A DNA stretch of 64,000 bases from Knoxdaviesia capensis. Lineage: Eukaryota; Ascomycota; Sordariomycetes; Microascales; Gondwanamycetaceae. This document shows positions 52,695 to 64,000 of this stretch, in pieces. The notes under the pieces are model-generated. The model saw only the letters and a program-made list of their open reading frames with translations. It did no database searches and had not been told where the DNA came from. Location of the stretch: positions 4,119,866 through 4,183,865 of the forward strand of contig LNGK01000004.1 in assembly GCA_001510575.1 (NCBI GenBank), read 5' to 3'. The position numbers and the translations under genes are program-made. How positions within the stretch are numbered: the first letter of the stretch is position 1; every line of letters begins with the position of its first letter.

Positions 52695-54640
52695 TTTGAA
52701 AAATGAATGTCACAGGAGTGTGGACTGTGTGTTTTTTCTTTTTGTTTGCCTGCTGTCAAGGTGTTGGTTGATGAAGCGGATCCGGCCGTGCTGTCCTGGG
52801 TTGAAGAACGAAAGAAGGATGATGTCCTGTGTTGATGGGTAGCTTTCGAGGTTGAGAGTTGGGTATTATATACTCTTTTCTCTCTTTCCTCCGCTAGAGC
52901 TACCGCCGCCACAGACATACACTTACACGCAACGCCCTGAAAGCTTGGTACTGATTCCGGTACCACCATGTTGTTGTCTGATCGAACATGTGGTATATGC
53001 GTACGCTTACGACGCTCTGCGGAGACTTCAATATAGGCAGGTAATATGGAATAAAATAAATGAAGAGAAGAAGAGAGCAAAATCGAGGAAACAAGAAATA
53101 TTGCACCACAATATAGATCAGCGCCGGTTCAGGTGTGTCCGCAGTTCATAGCGAGGAAAGCTTTATGCCATTTTGATCTGAGTAGAGTTGTCGAACAGAC
53201 GCGGGACCGCTCAGGGCCAGATTCTGGGGAAATTTCATATAGGAGTAAGTCAGAGTTCAGCCGGGATGCCAGTGGAGTCAGGTACGTACGTGTTCAGCGG
53301 GAGCTATTTGCGGAGAGAAAGAGAAGTATGGGGGAAAGACACCGGCCAGGAACGCTGGCCCAAGTCCTCATCGGCGTCAGTTTTGATACCATCGTGGTGT
53401 AGATGAGGCTGGCGTATGCCCGTCTTAGTCAACACTATCCGGGAGCTCCCTCTTGGCGGCCTGGAGGCAAGAAAGAGGCTTGCTTGCGTTGCCTTCACAT
53501 GAGAGTGCTGATCGTGGATGAGCAGAGTATTGCCAGAGTGAGAGTTCCCGGTTTCTATTGATGGCTTGGTTGCTTTTAGGCGTGAGAAAGTGCGCCTGAG
53601 AGCGCATTTGGGTGGTGCGCCCATATGACGGTGACCGAAGAGGGTGCCATTCTAGATTCTGCATAGAAGCTAGTAGCTGTAGAATCTGAAAGAGCCAGAT
53701 AGCCTTGAGTCAATATTCCAATTATAAAATGCTTAGCATAGTGCACCTCGAAGGTTCTTCGGGTCGAGCCCTACGAACGGTATTATAAGAATGTCCTGTC
53801 CTATAGCAGCTGGAGGAGAACAACTACCAAGGATGGCCGAGAGGTCTCACATCTTCAGAAGAGATTCCTGGTCAAGGTCTGATTCTGTGAGCCCGGACAA
53901 CTGCATAGGACAGAAACATCAGACAAACAAGGGTTCATCTGGCATCGTTTGCTGATTCGATGGGATTCTAACCGGGCCGGCTAATGAAAGAAATCAAACG
54001 AAAAAGACAGACGTAGACACGGCAGACCGGTGGCGTTGTTGATGACCGGGTGAATAGTGCAGATAGGGGGTATATTCTCAACGTGATATAGCCCGCGGTG
54101 ACTATTTCGGCCGTTGCCATGTAGGTTCGATCATCATGCCTCACACCACCATCTGAATCTGCATATTCGCCGTCAGTACATATATGTATGTAGACAATAG
54201 TGTGTAGACTTATATTTCAAAGAAGTGAGCAAGATACTGCCTGGTGAAACTTCGGGAGTGTCCTAAAGAGCGTCCAGCTCTCGCTTGGCCAGTGTCTTAC
54301 CTCAAGTGTTTGTATGACCATAGGCCGGAGGAGTGCGTATGGAGGCCGTGAGTGGTTCTATCCAGTCAATGAGGTGATTCACTGTGATACCAATCGGAGT
54401 AAAGGGGATATATTGTGTGTTCGATCAAATTCCAGATGTATATTATGTCGGCGTCATCATCTTTACTGGCATCGTCGTCGTCCTCGCTATTGTCGTCAGG
54501 CACGGGAGGGGAATAACCGCACATGGTGGCTTGTTCGTGAGATTGAGAAATAGAAGAGGCTGGAGAAATGCTCGCGTTCGTAGGTTGTTGGAATGCAGGA
54601 AATGTAGTTAGAATTGGAAGCGTAACTTTACAGTCAATAC
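52695..54640. other. 1.9-kb region up to the AT-rich block
   Basis: The first 200 bases are the promoter of the repeat-protein gene. No gene is recognised beyond it. Composition is normal until about 54.64 kb, then changes abruptly. Confidence 0.5.
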
Positions 54641-54929
54641 CATTCACAAAGGTAGGGGGTAAAAAACAAGATAAGTAGTTAATGGCTATGAAATACTATG
54701 CTAGAATAGATAGGGGGAAAGCTTCCTTCTTATCCCCCATAGGATCCAGGCTTCCTCCCGTCTAGATCCCTAATACCTTCTAAGGCTTCCCTTCCTATAC
54801 TAGGCTCTTCGTAATTCTATATTATATCTATTATTATTCCCTAGGCTATTTATCGTAGCCTTATTCTTTATTATAAACTTCCGGCTATATAAAGGATAAT
54901 ATAATATAAATTAATCTAATATTTAATAC

Positions 54930-55620
54930 CCCTTCTTAGTTAGAACGTTATATACTAGTAGTCCTACGTGCCTCTTAAATAGCACTCTTCCTAATAGCTT
55001 AGTTAGTATATCCGCTAATTATTCTACCGTAGGTACGTATTATACTCTAATATTAAGTTCCCGTACTCGGTCGATAGTAGAGTAAAGAGGCGTGCTAACG
55101 TGTTTTAGGTTTAGATAGTAAGTAGGTTTCGTGACGGCGGTAATAGTAACGGTATTATCCTCTTATAGGATAATATTCCTAATATAAAAGTTAAGCTCGG
55201 TTAGTAAATATTAAAGCTATACTAGGTAGTATATAGTCTCTCGTAGCATATAGATCTCGGCTTCAGTAGAAGAGTTAGTAATCCGTCTCTACTATTTACT
55301 ATACTAGCTAATAGGGTTATTATTAAGTATAATAACGTAGCTAGTAGTTAATTTAAATTCGGCGTCTTTAGTATTACCGTACGAGGTATCGGCCTAGGCG
55401 TTTAATATCTAATCTTACGCTATAAGACTCCGTTAGTAGGTAATCCCCTTCTAAGCGTATCTAGTAAGGTACTATAGTATACGCTTTAGGCCTTTAGCGT
55501 ATATAATTCGTAGGTTATAAGAGAAGCGCGCGTACTAATATATAGCGTAAGCTACGTTAGGTCGGGTCTTTCTTATAAGGTATAAGAGCTTTCCTATTAT
55601 TCGATAGTATAAGCCTTAAT
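54930..55620 (-). mobile_element. Ty1/copia pol 3' fragment, RIP-inactivated
   Basis: On the minus strand, broken frames read as the RNase H and C-terminal end of a copia polyprotein: a GYSDADW/STSGYV-like stretch around 55320-55400, the SSTEAE motif at about 55256-55280 (NSSTEAEIYMLRETI), and LADILTK at about 54990-55020. Stops and Trp/Gln losses fit C-to-T change at CpA. The element is truncated at about 55620, where the direct repeat starts, so insertion of the latter may have cut it. Confidence 0.7.
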
Positions 55621-55638
55621 CGGTAGGTTATATATCTT

Positions 55639-57522
55639 ATAGATCCCCAATAGGTTAGAGTACATTATAATTACGTATAAACGTATACTACTACACGTAG
55701 ATACTGCCTAGCGGTAAGCATTTAGGTATATATCTATATACATATAAATACCTTAAAGAGCTAGCAAAAGACCTATAAAAGGTAGATATCTACCGCGCTT
55801 TCATAGGAAATATCTTAAAATAGAAAAAATTTAAGCTTCCCTTTATATATATTTCTCTATACGTGCCTTATAATTATAACTTATTTATTAGTCCTTTAGA
55901 CTATATATCTAGGAATTATAAAAAATTAATTTTTTATAAGCGTAATACTCATACTATTAATCTCTTATTAACCTTCCTTTAAAGCCTAACCGTCGTAATT
56001 AACTACCTTTCCTCTAGGTTCGAGTCCTAATCGACACGTAATCGACTGATATCTCGACTTTCCTTTCTTTTAATTTAGAATTTACCTCCGCCGATAGCTT
56101 TACTACTTTCCGCCGCGGTAAACTACGAATTACCCTTCTTTTATAAAAAAACCCCTTCCATTTAACCTCCTTTTAGTAACGAAAGCACGTTAAATAAATA
56201 TCTTTCATTTTCCTTCTTTTAATTCTATCCTTACCGAACTAATAGCTAATTAACTACTATTACTCTAGTAAAATACTAAATTACCCTACCTTTACCGACG
56301 TTTTATACGCCTCCCGCGTGCCTTTCCTATACCTCCTAAGCTATCGGATACTACTAATAGGTTCGAGTCCTATTACTAAATATTTAATAGCTAATCCCTC
56401 TATTTTTATTTATTTCTACGATTTTTCCTTTATTTTACGACTTTACCTATTTATTTCTACGACTTTTTCTAGTTATTTCTAAGACTCCTACTATTCCGAT
56501 AACTAACGTCTTAATATTTCTACTATTTTCGATTATTTTCTACTACCTCCGTTTACGGACTTCCTTTATTACCTATTCTNATTATAGATCCCTAATAGGT
56601 TAGAGTGCATTATAATTACGTATAAACGTATACTAATATACGTGGATACTACCTAGCGGTAAGTATTTAGGTAAATATCTATATATATATAAAGACCTTA
56701 AAGAGCTAGTAAAAGACCTATAAAAGGTAGATATCTACCGCGCTTTTATAGGAAATATCTTAAGATAGAAAAAATTTAAGCTTCCNTTTATATATATTTC
56801 TCTATACGTACCTTATAATTATAACTTATTTATTAGTCCTTTAGACTATATATCTAGGAATTATAAAAAATTAATTTTTTATAAGCGTAATACTTATATT
56901 ATTAATCTCTTATTAACCTTCCTTTAAAGCCTAACCGTCGTAATTAACTACCTTTCCTCTAGGTTCGAGTCTTAATCGATACGTAATCGACCGATATCTC
57001 GACTTTCCTTTTTTTTAATTTAGAATTTACTTCCGCCGATAGCTTTACTACTTTCCGCCGTAGTAAACTACGAATTACCTTTCTTTTATAAAAAACCTTT
57101 CTATTTAACCTCCTTTTAGCTACGAAAAACACGTTAAATAAATATCTTTTATTTTCCTTCTTTTAATTCTATCCTTACCGAACTAATAGCTAATTAACTA
57201 CTATTATTCTAGTAAAATACCGAATTACCTTACTTTTACCGACGTTTTATACGCCTCCTACGTACCTTTCCTATACCTCCTAAGCTATTAGATACTACTA
57301 ATAGGTTCGAGTCCTATTACTAAATATTTAATAGCTAATCCCTCTATTTTTATTTATTTCTACGACTTTTCCTTTATTTTACGACTTTACCTATTTATTT
57401 CTACGACTTTTTCTAGTTATTTCTAAGACTCCTACTATTCTAATAACTAACGTCTTAATATTTCTACTATTTTCGATTATTTTCTATTACCTCCGTTTAT
57501 AGACTTCCTTTACTACCTATTC
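55639..57522. repeat. Direct repeat, about 940 bp twice, possibly LTRs
   Basis: Copies 55639-56579 and 56584-57522 have a period of 945 and differ mainly by C/T and G/A changes, as expected for independently RIP-mutated duplicates. They lie just upstream of the gypsy coding remnant, so one may be its 5' LTR and the other a solo or tandem LTR. Each copy contains two T-arm-like TTCGAGT hairpins (see findings). The junction carries an N at 56580, so the tandem arrangement may be an assembly artefact. Confidence 0.65.
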
Positions 57523-60500
57523 TCCTATTCTATTTAATTCTAATTACTAATCCGCCTCTTATTCTAAGACTAACCCGCTTTTATACCCCCTTTATACCCC
57601 GTTTATATACATTATCAGAATAAAGAATAAAATGATCGGGATAAAGAAAAGATTATCAATAGGAAAGATGGCGAGAAAAGGGAATAATAATTGGGATATT
57701 TAGATGACTATCTAACTATTTATAACTATTACGCTTTAGTTTTCCCTATTTATTCCCTTTCGCTCCTACTTACTATCGGTTTATATCCCTAACCCCCTAT
57801 TTCCTAGCGAGCCTAGACCGTTAATATCCGCTTTTACGCCGAATATCGGATAAAGAATAACGTGTTCTACGTAAAAGAGATAAAAGTATTACCTATAACC
57901 TTAAAGCCTTAAGTAAGGTAAGCGCTATAACTAACCTATAAACCGGTAAGTTACTAGTTAAGGAGCTATAACCCCCTACGGAAGTAACCCCTATTATATA
58001 TAATCGTTAGATAATAATAGGATGAGGGAAAAGAAAGGCTATAGATAACGGGATAAATATCCTACTAGCTTAGCTAGCTAGTAGTCTACCGCCTTAATAT
58101 ACTAAGTCTATTACGATCGAGGAATTAAAGTAAATAATAAAAGCGCTACTCACGGACCGTATAGAGTCTAACTTTAATAAATAAGTAAGAGAGAAAGAGC
58201 GTACCGATAATATAAATACCGTTATTAGCACGATAATAGAAAAGCTTCTAGAAAAGCTAATAGACGCTATAAGCCGTAGTAACTCACCGGCTATAGCTAT
58301 AGCTACCTTATCCTCTTTTCCCACTCCCTCGCTATCATTAGCTAGTCCGTAGATAATAAGACCACTATTACCTACCGACCTAGGTAGAAGGAGCCCCCTT
58401 TCTAGCGTAACTACAGCTAATAACCCGTTATTACCTATAACTAGCGTCTAACTAACGAGAAACTAGCCCTCGGTACTATATATCATATTATAAATACCGA
58501 GAGATATAGGTAGTACGGTTCTAGAAGGATAATAAGGTCACGTATATAGATAAGGAGTATACGATAGTAGTATATTTCTAATATTTCCTATACTATTCTA
58601 GCGAATACCCTTATAAACGACACCCCCTAAAGTAATATTTTAAGCGAAATTATATCTAGGACCCGAAAGTAAACCGTTTACCGATATTAATATTAATGGC
58701 TTTATACTACTATTATAGCTAGCTATTAAAAGACGATTCCTAGGCCCTCGTTTAGAAAACGGGAATTTAGCTATCGAAAGTAGTCTAATAAAGTATAATA
58801 TACCTTTAATAAACGATAAGTACGCGGTTAGGTAGTATTAATACCTCTAAGCGACGTTTCTAGAGCTAATACTCCTATTAGATATTAGTAATAGAGAGGA
58901 TCGTAAGAAAAACGGTAAAAAAGCTATTAGTTAGCTATAAAGCGACTACTTAAGTAAAGTAGATTATATAGTTATAGTATAATTAGTACGTATTTAAACC
59001 TACTTATATAAATCTATAATTCTATATACGTATTAGACGTCTTAAATACTACTAGTAATTAGAGGCGAATTTATACCCCTTTAGTATTTTATTCGATAGT
59101 ATACCGATATACTATAGCCTATACTAATAGAATCTATACTAATATTTATCTCTAGTCGTATACTAATATCTACCCCTTCGCGCGTATTTATAGCTCTCGC
59201 GTTTAATTATTAAAATAAGTCCGAATATAAAGCTATCGAACTTTTAGCTAAAATAGTATAGAATTCTACCGATAACTTACTCGAAACGTATTATATTCGA
59301 CGTATAGTAAAGGATATTCTACGCTATAATATTACGGACTTATAGTATAAGATACGGTAGGATATAACCCCCGATTCTAGTATCCGTACTATAGTTAATA
59401 CTACCTACTACCTATTAAAGACTAGATAATTATACGCCGCTTAGCTAAATAGTACGCTAAAGACCGAGGAGGAAGGAGAAACGCTATAATTTAGAACCCG
59501 TAAAGAAGTACTTAATTATATCACGTAGGATAAAGATAGAGATAAATCTACGTATTTCCGGTACGGAAAGATAGATTATTAGGTTTACGAATATATAGAG
59601 CTACGTACCGAGAATAACGATCGATATTAAAAGGCACGCTAGAACACGCGTTTTATAATAAACCGAGGCTAAACGATAGATAATCGTAGTTATTCCCGCG
59701 AGCCTCGTAACTATTCTTAAAATACCTCCCGCGACCGTAACTATTTACGAAGACCGTCTTAAGACCGAAAGACATACCGTTCCCCTACTCCCTACCCCTC
59801 TAGGAATAAAGATAAACTAATAACGGATAAAGGATAGCGGAATAATAGGAGAGGGGATAAGAAGCCCGCTATTTATAGTATATATCCTATATAGAAAGAA
59901 GACTTATCTCCTAAAGGATCTCCCCTCTTAGAAGCCACGGGCTTAGACGTAGATAATAACTATTTCGCTAACGTTACCTACTATTCTATACTATTTATAA
60001 CCCCTTCGGTAGAGGAATTAACGTTAATTAGTAAGATACTAATAAAGTAGCTACGACGCGAAAGATACTATAAACGATACCGCCTCTATACCGGTTTACT
60101 AACGAATAACTAATAAACGCCGCTTATAATATTTATTAATACCGGAATAGCTAGCGTATTTATCTCTAAATCGTACGCCCGTCGCTATTTAGCGCTATAC
60201 CGGTCCGCTAACCCCCTACGCCTTAGTAGCCTAGGTAGTAATAATAGCTTCGCTATTATTAACGATATCGTTATTTCCTTCCGATTAACGACTATTAACG
60301 GACTATCTAAAGTTATTTCTATAGTAGCCGGTATTATTACCGATAGTACCTATCCTACTAACCTAACTATCGGCCGAAACGGAGCTACGAAGCTTAGTTA
60401 TACCGACGCTAATAGCACGATAAAGCTTATACTCCTACGCGATTCCCCCGTTATTCTATATTTCTACCCTCCCTAGAGACGAGATAATATCGCTATTACC

Positions 60501-63500
60501 TATACTACCTCTACTACCGATTCTAATCCGATAAATATTACCTTTTCCTACGATAATATCACCCCTTTTTATAATAAACCTACCTCTTTCCACGATAAGA
60601 ACCTCCCTTTACCTTTATTAATATATATTTATAGCATTTTACCCGCGGATCCCGATACCTATACCCTCTCCTATATTACCTCTAAATCGTTTCCCTTTAT
60701 TATATACCTTACTAAGTAATAGTATAATAATACTCCTTTACCCTAATAAACGTTTCCTAAAACGGTAAATACTAACTAAGTAACTATCGAATTTAACGAA
60801 AAGCTATTACCTAAGTATAAGAAGTAACTATTACTTATAAAAGAGCGTACGAAGCGTAACGCTATTCGCGGTACCTATATTATTATAGAAAACTAATAGA
60901 AGAAAGTAAATACCGAAACCCTAATAATTATACGAAAGGCCTTCGATAATAACACCTTCGTCTTTATTCTATAGTATTTCGATACTAGACCGGACGTAAA
61001 GGCCCGCACTTAGTATAATATTAAGACCGCTAATACTAAACCTAGATCTCTCCCCCTACGCCGCTATAGCCCCTACTAACGTAAAATCATAAAGGAATTC
61101 ACTAATAAACTACTCTTACTCGGTATTATTCGATACGCTATTAACTCCCTATAATCCGTACTTACACTATTACCCCTTAAGAAGCCCCTCCCTAGTAATA
61201 ACTAGCCTAGATACTATTTCGTAATTAACTACTATACGTTAAACGAAGTTATACGAAAGGTAGCCTATCTACTACCGAATATCGAGGATTCCCTCTAATA
61301 GGCCGCTAGATACCGATTCTATACCTTTCTTAACCTAGAAGATAGCTTCTAGTAGATAATTATAGACCCCGAGGTAGTACTAAAGATAACGTTTTCTACG
61401 CCGTTTAGATAATACGAATAGCTTCATATACTATTTAGCCTTATAAACGCACCTATAACCTTCTAGCGTTTTATAAACGAGGTCCTTAAGCTAGTATACA
61501 CCTTTACTATAGGCCTTTTAGATGATATTTATATTTAAAGTAAGATAATAATAGAATTAGCCGAGAGAATAGTCGCTATTCTACGTTAATTAAGCCGCTA
61601 TCGACTATTATTAAACCTTAAGAAGTATAAATAGTTCGTTAAAGAAAGTAAGTTTTTAGGAATAATTATCTCTATCTACGGTATTCGTCTAGATCCTAAG
61701 AAAGTAGCTACTATCTACGAAAGACTAGCGCCTACTACTACTACTAAGATCCGTAGCTTTTTAAATACCGCTAGCTATTTACGCCGCTTTATCCCCTACT
61801 TCGTATATAAAGCGCGTCTACTCTATAAGTATACTAGAGTAGATAAGCCTAAAGGCGTATAAGTATAGCTAGATAACGAGTTATTATAAGCCTAGCGCGA
61901 TATTCGCGATACTATAGCCTCCCTCCCGGAGCTACGTAACTACGACTATATACTCCTATCGGTACTCGAGACCGACGCTTCTAATTATACTATCGGTACT
62001 ACGTTATTCTAACTATAACGCGATTCTAATAATAAACGTAGCGTTTTACACCTAGTTACGTACTTCAGCGCCGTTTTATCGAAGACCTAATAGCGATATA
62101 ATACCTAAAAGAGAGAAATACTTACCGTTATTATATCATTATAGTATTAGAAGAGCTAGCTAGAGGCCGCCGAGATTACTATTATTACTAACTATAAAAC
62201 CCTACGCCTTTTCACTACTAAGTAGGAGTAGCCGGCTAGAATATTACGATTTCTTAATATAATCGTATACTATAGCGTACGTATCTACTACTAATCCGGA
62301 AAAGCTAATATTTTAGCTAATTAGTTATTACGGCCGCGTATAGATATAGCGCTCGTAATAAATAAGGAGGAAGGGTACGAAACGAACGATAATAACACGT
62401 TAACTAACGCCTTTCCTACTACTACTACTAATAACGAGACCCCTAGGCTACCGAACTAACGTTTTAAGATACGTCTACCGGCGCGACCACCGTAAAACGA
62501 CGCTAAATAGCCTCCGAATAACACTATAAATACTAAACAACCCACGAACGATATACTAATCGCCCTTAATATTAAGAAGTTAGACGACCTTAGATAGCAC
62601 GATATCTAGGATATTATTAACTACCTAGAGAATAGCTATCTACTCCCCTATCGTATCCCTTCGACCTTCGTTTAGGACTATTTCGTTATCTTTTATAGCG
62701 AAGTATATACCGTTATTAACCGTATCCTAATAAAGATACTAACATACGAGGCCTCCGTTTTAGAAGCTATTAAGGTCTATAAGCTAGAAGGCTATACACG
62801 CGTTAGCACCCTATATACGCTATTAGCTAAACGAGTATAGTATCCTAACTTAATTTTAGCTACGAATAAGGCCGTTCGATAGTATACGGAATATTAATTA
62901 CTATAAAAGCCCCCTGAAGTAACGGAATCGCTACGACCGATACTAACCGTATAACTATTAGTACGCTAGGGAATAGACTTTACCGGCCGTTTCATTATTA
63001 ATAGTAAACGGATATAGCTATTAACGGTAGTTAAGTACGCTACTAGCTACGCTATAGTAGCTATAGACCCTCGTAATAGCACCTTAGCTACTACGAAGTT
63101 ACTAGTAACACGTATTTACGTAGTATTCGGACCGCTAGTCGAGATTATTACCGATAATAATACCCCCTTTAACTCTAACGAATTTAGGACCCTCCTCGCT
63201 AACTATAACCCCCCTATATAATAGTATCGTATAATAATATACTATCTATAGACGAATAGCCGAGTTAAGCGCTTTAATAGGTAAATTAAGCATATCGCTA
63301 GCTATCTAGCTAGCGCTAATACTAAAAACCGAGAAGATATCGATTAGCTAATAATTATTCCTAAAGCTATACGTATCTACCTAAATAGACCGTAAATAAG
63401 TAGCTTTTCCCTATATTACTTACTTTTCAGTACCGAGCCCTACGATAGCGCCACCTATATTACTACGCTATATAAACGGGAGCCTACTATAAATAAAGTT

Positions 63501-64000
63501 ATCGCCTCCTAATAAGATTTAACTCGCGAAAGATAGTTATTTAAGACCGTTCGCCTAGTATCTAACTCCATAAAGGTATACCGAATATATATCCGTACTA
63601 TATTATAGAACGATAAGGCTACGTACCGTATTTTCAGTAAAGGCGACTAGACGTTACGATATCGACTATAAAAGCATAAATACGAGCTATTCTACGATAG
63701 ACCGTAGCTTATTATTAACGTTTACTAGGGTAATACCTATATTCTAGAGTTACCGGGCGGTTATCGGCTCGATAAACGCTATAATAGGTTTAACCTATTC
63801 CTAGCGTACGTTAAGGACGGCTAGCCTATTCGTAGCCTTTAGTATACTAGTTATCGCCTTCTCGAGCTAGATCGTAAGCGTCTATCGTCTATCGGTAGAT
63901 AGTTACCTTACCCTATACTATTTCTTTCTTTTTTATTTTTTATCTATTATTTTATTTTTCCTTTATAATATTCGTTCTATAGTTATCCCCTATTTATATC
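57523..64000 (+). mobile_element. Ty3/gypsy retrotransposon remnant, RIP-inactivated, cut by the window end
   Basis: Plus-strand broken frames give the domains in gypsy order. A Gag zinc knuckle remnant lies near 59550-59594, with its Cys and His positions changed to Tyr and a Gln to stop. Then come a retroviral-type protease at about 60130-60180 (IFINTGIASVFIS), reverse transcriptase from about 61250 (FINEVLKL before LLDDIYI at 61518-61538), RNase H at about 61968-62010 (ETDASNYTIGT), and integrase from about 62960 with GIDFTGRF, ITDNNTPFNS near 63150 and NSRVKRFNR near 63255. The order protease-RT-RNase H-integrase separates Ty3/gypsy from Ty1/copia. A piece at 63740-63830 resembles the region after integrase. 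Hardly any domain frame is uninterrupted, so the copy is dead. Confidence 0.85.

Larger units (their letters stand above)
54641..64000. other. AT-rich, RIP-type mutated block
   Basis: From about 54.64 kb the sequence shifts to TA-rich DNA in which CA and TG dinucleotides are very scarce while TA is in great excess, the mark of repeat-induced point mutation (C to T at CpA). Open frames disappear almost completely. A copia fragment, a direct repeat and a gypsy element inside it are listed separately. N bases at 56580 and 56785 mark unresolved positions. The copia LTR or flank may occupy 54641-54930, but nothing is readable there. Confidence 0.85.

Noticed and set aside
58094..58324. A 76-codon minus-strand frame in the gypsy element
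   Set aside because: It is antisense to gag remnant in RIP-mutated AT-rich DNA and has no domain.

Overview
The window reads as nuclear DNA of a filamentous ascomycete (Pezizomycotina). Genes are interrupted by short GT-AG introns (about 55-180 bp), third codon positions are strongly G/C, and secreted plant- or chitin-attacking oxidative enzymes occur (AA9 with a CBM1, an AA11-like LPMO). Zn2Cys6, DUF1996 and DUF1688 families are present, and a 9.4 kb block is destroyed in the manner of repeat-induced point mutation (RIP). The species cannot be read from the sequence; Eurotiomycete-like is only a guess.

Layout. 0-8 kb: a decayed SGNH/GDSL esterase fragment, a secreted DUF1996 protein, a secreted Cu-only superoxide dismutase and an AA11-like LPMO. 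8.7-20.9 kb: housekeeping genes: a p47/Shp1-type UBX protein, Gtr1/RagA GTPase (TORC1), MIM1 (outer mitochondrial membrane insertion), OXA1 (inner-membrane insertase) and a URC4-like DUF1688 protein. 20.9-27.2 kb: a gene-poor pocket with a MITE-like inverted repeat, an AT-rich patch and a small three-exon gene resembling fungal Tse2-like ADP-ribosyltransferase toxins. 27.2-36.9 kb: an unrecognised nuclear-type protein, methylenetetrahydrofolate reductase, mitochondrial leucyl-tRNA synthetase and an AA9 LPMO with CBM1. 38.8-48.8 kb: a Zn2Cys6 regulator, an M19 dipeptidase, a Dal5-type MFS carrier and a 2,2-dialkylglycine decarboxylase. 51.1-52.7 kb: a secreted protein built of four Lys-Ala-Pro-rich repeats. 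54.6-64 kb: AT-rich wreckage of a Ty1/copia fragment (minus), a 945-bp direct repeat and a Ty3/gypsy element (plus) running off the end.

How the genes may work together. The strongest candidate for an undescribed system is the 38.8-48.8 kb set. A dipeptide/allantoate-type carrier, a dipeptidase and an enzyme whose bacterial relatives decarboxylate 2-aminoisobutyrate (Aib), together with a Zn2Cys6 regulator, would suffice to take up and degrade Aib-containing peptides such as peptaibol fragments. The carrier/dipeptidase promoter and the decarboxylase promoter each carry a pair of CCGCGG sites. A second theme is extracellular copper oxidoreductases: the SOD and the AA11-like LPMO lie side by side, and the SOD product H2O2 is a known LPMO co-substrate. 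The repeat protein at 51-52.7 kb is the most unusual single protein.
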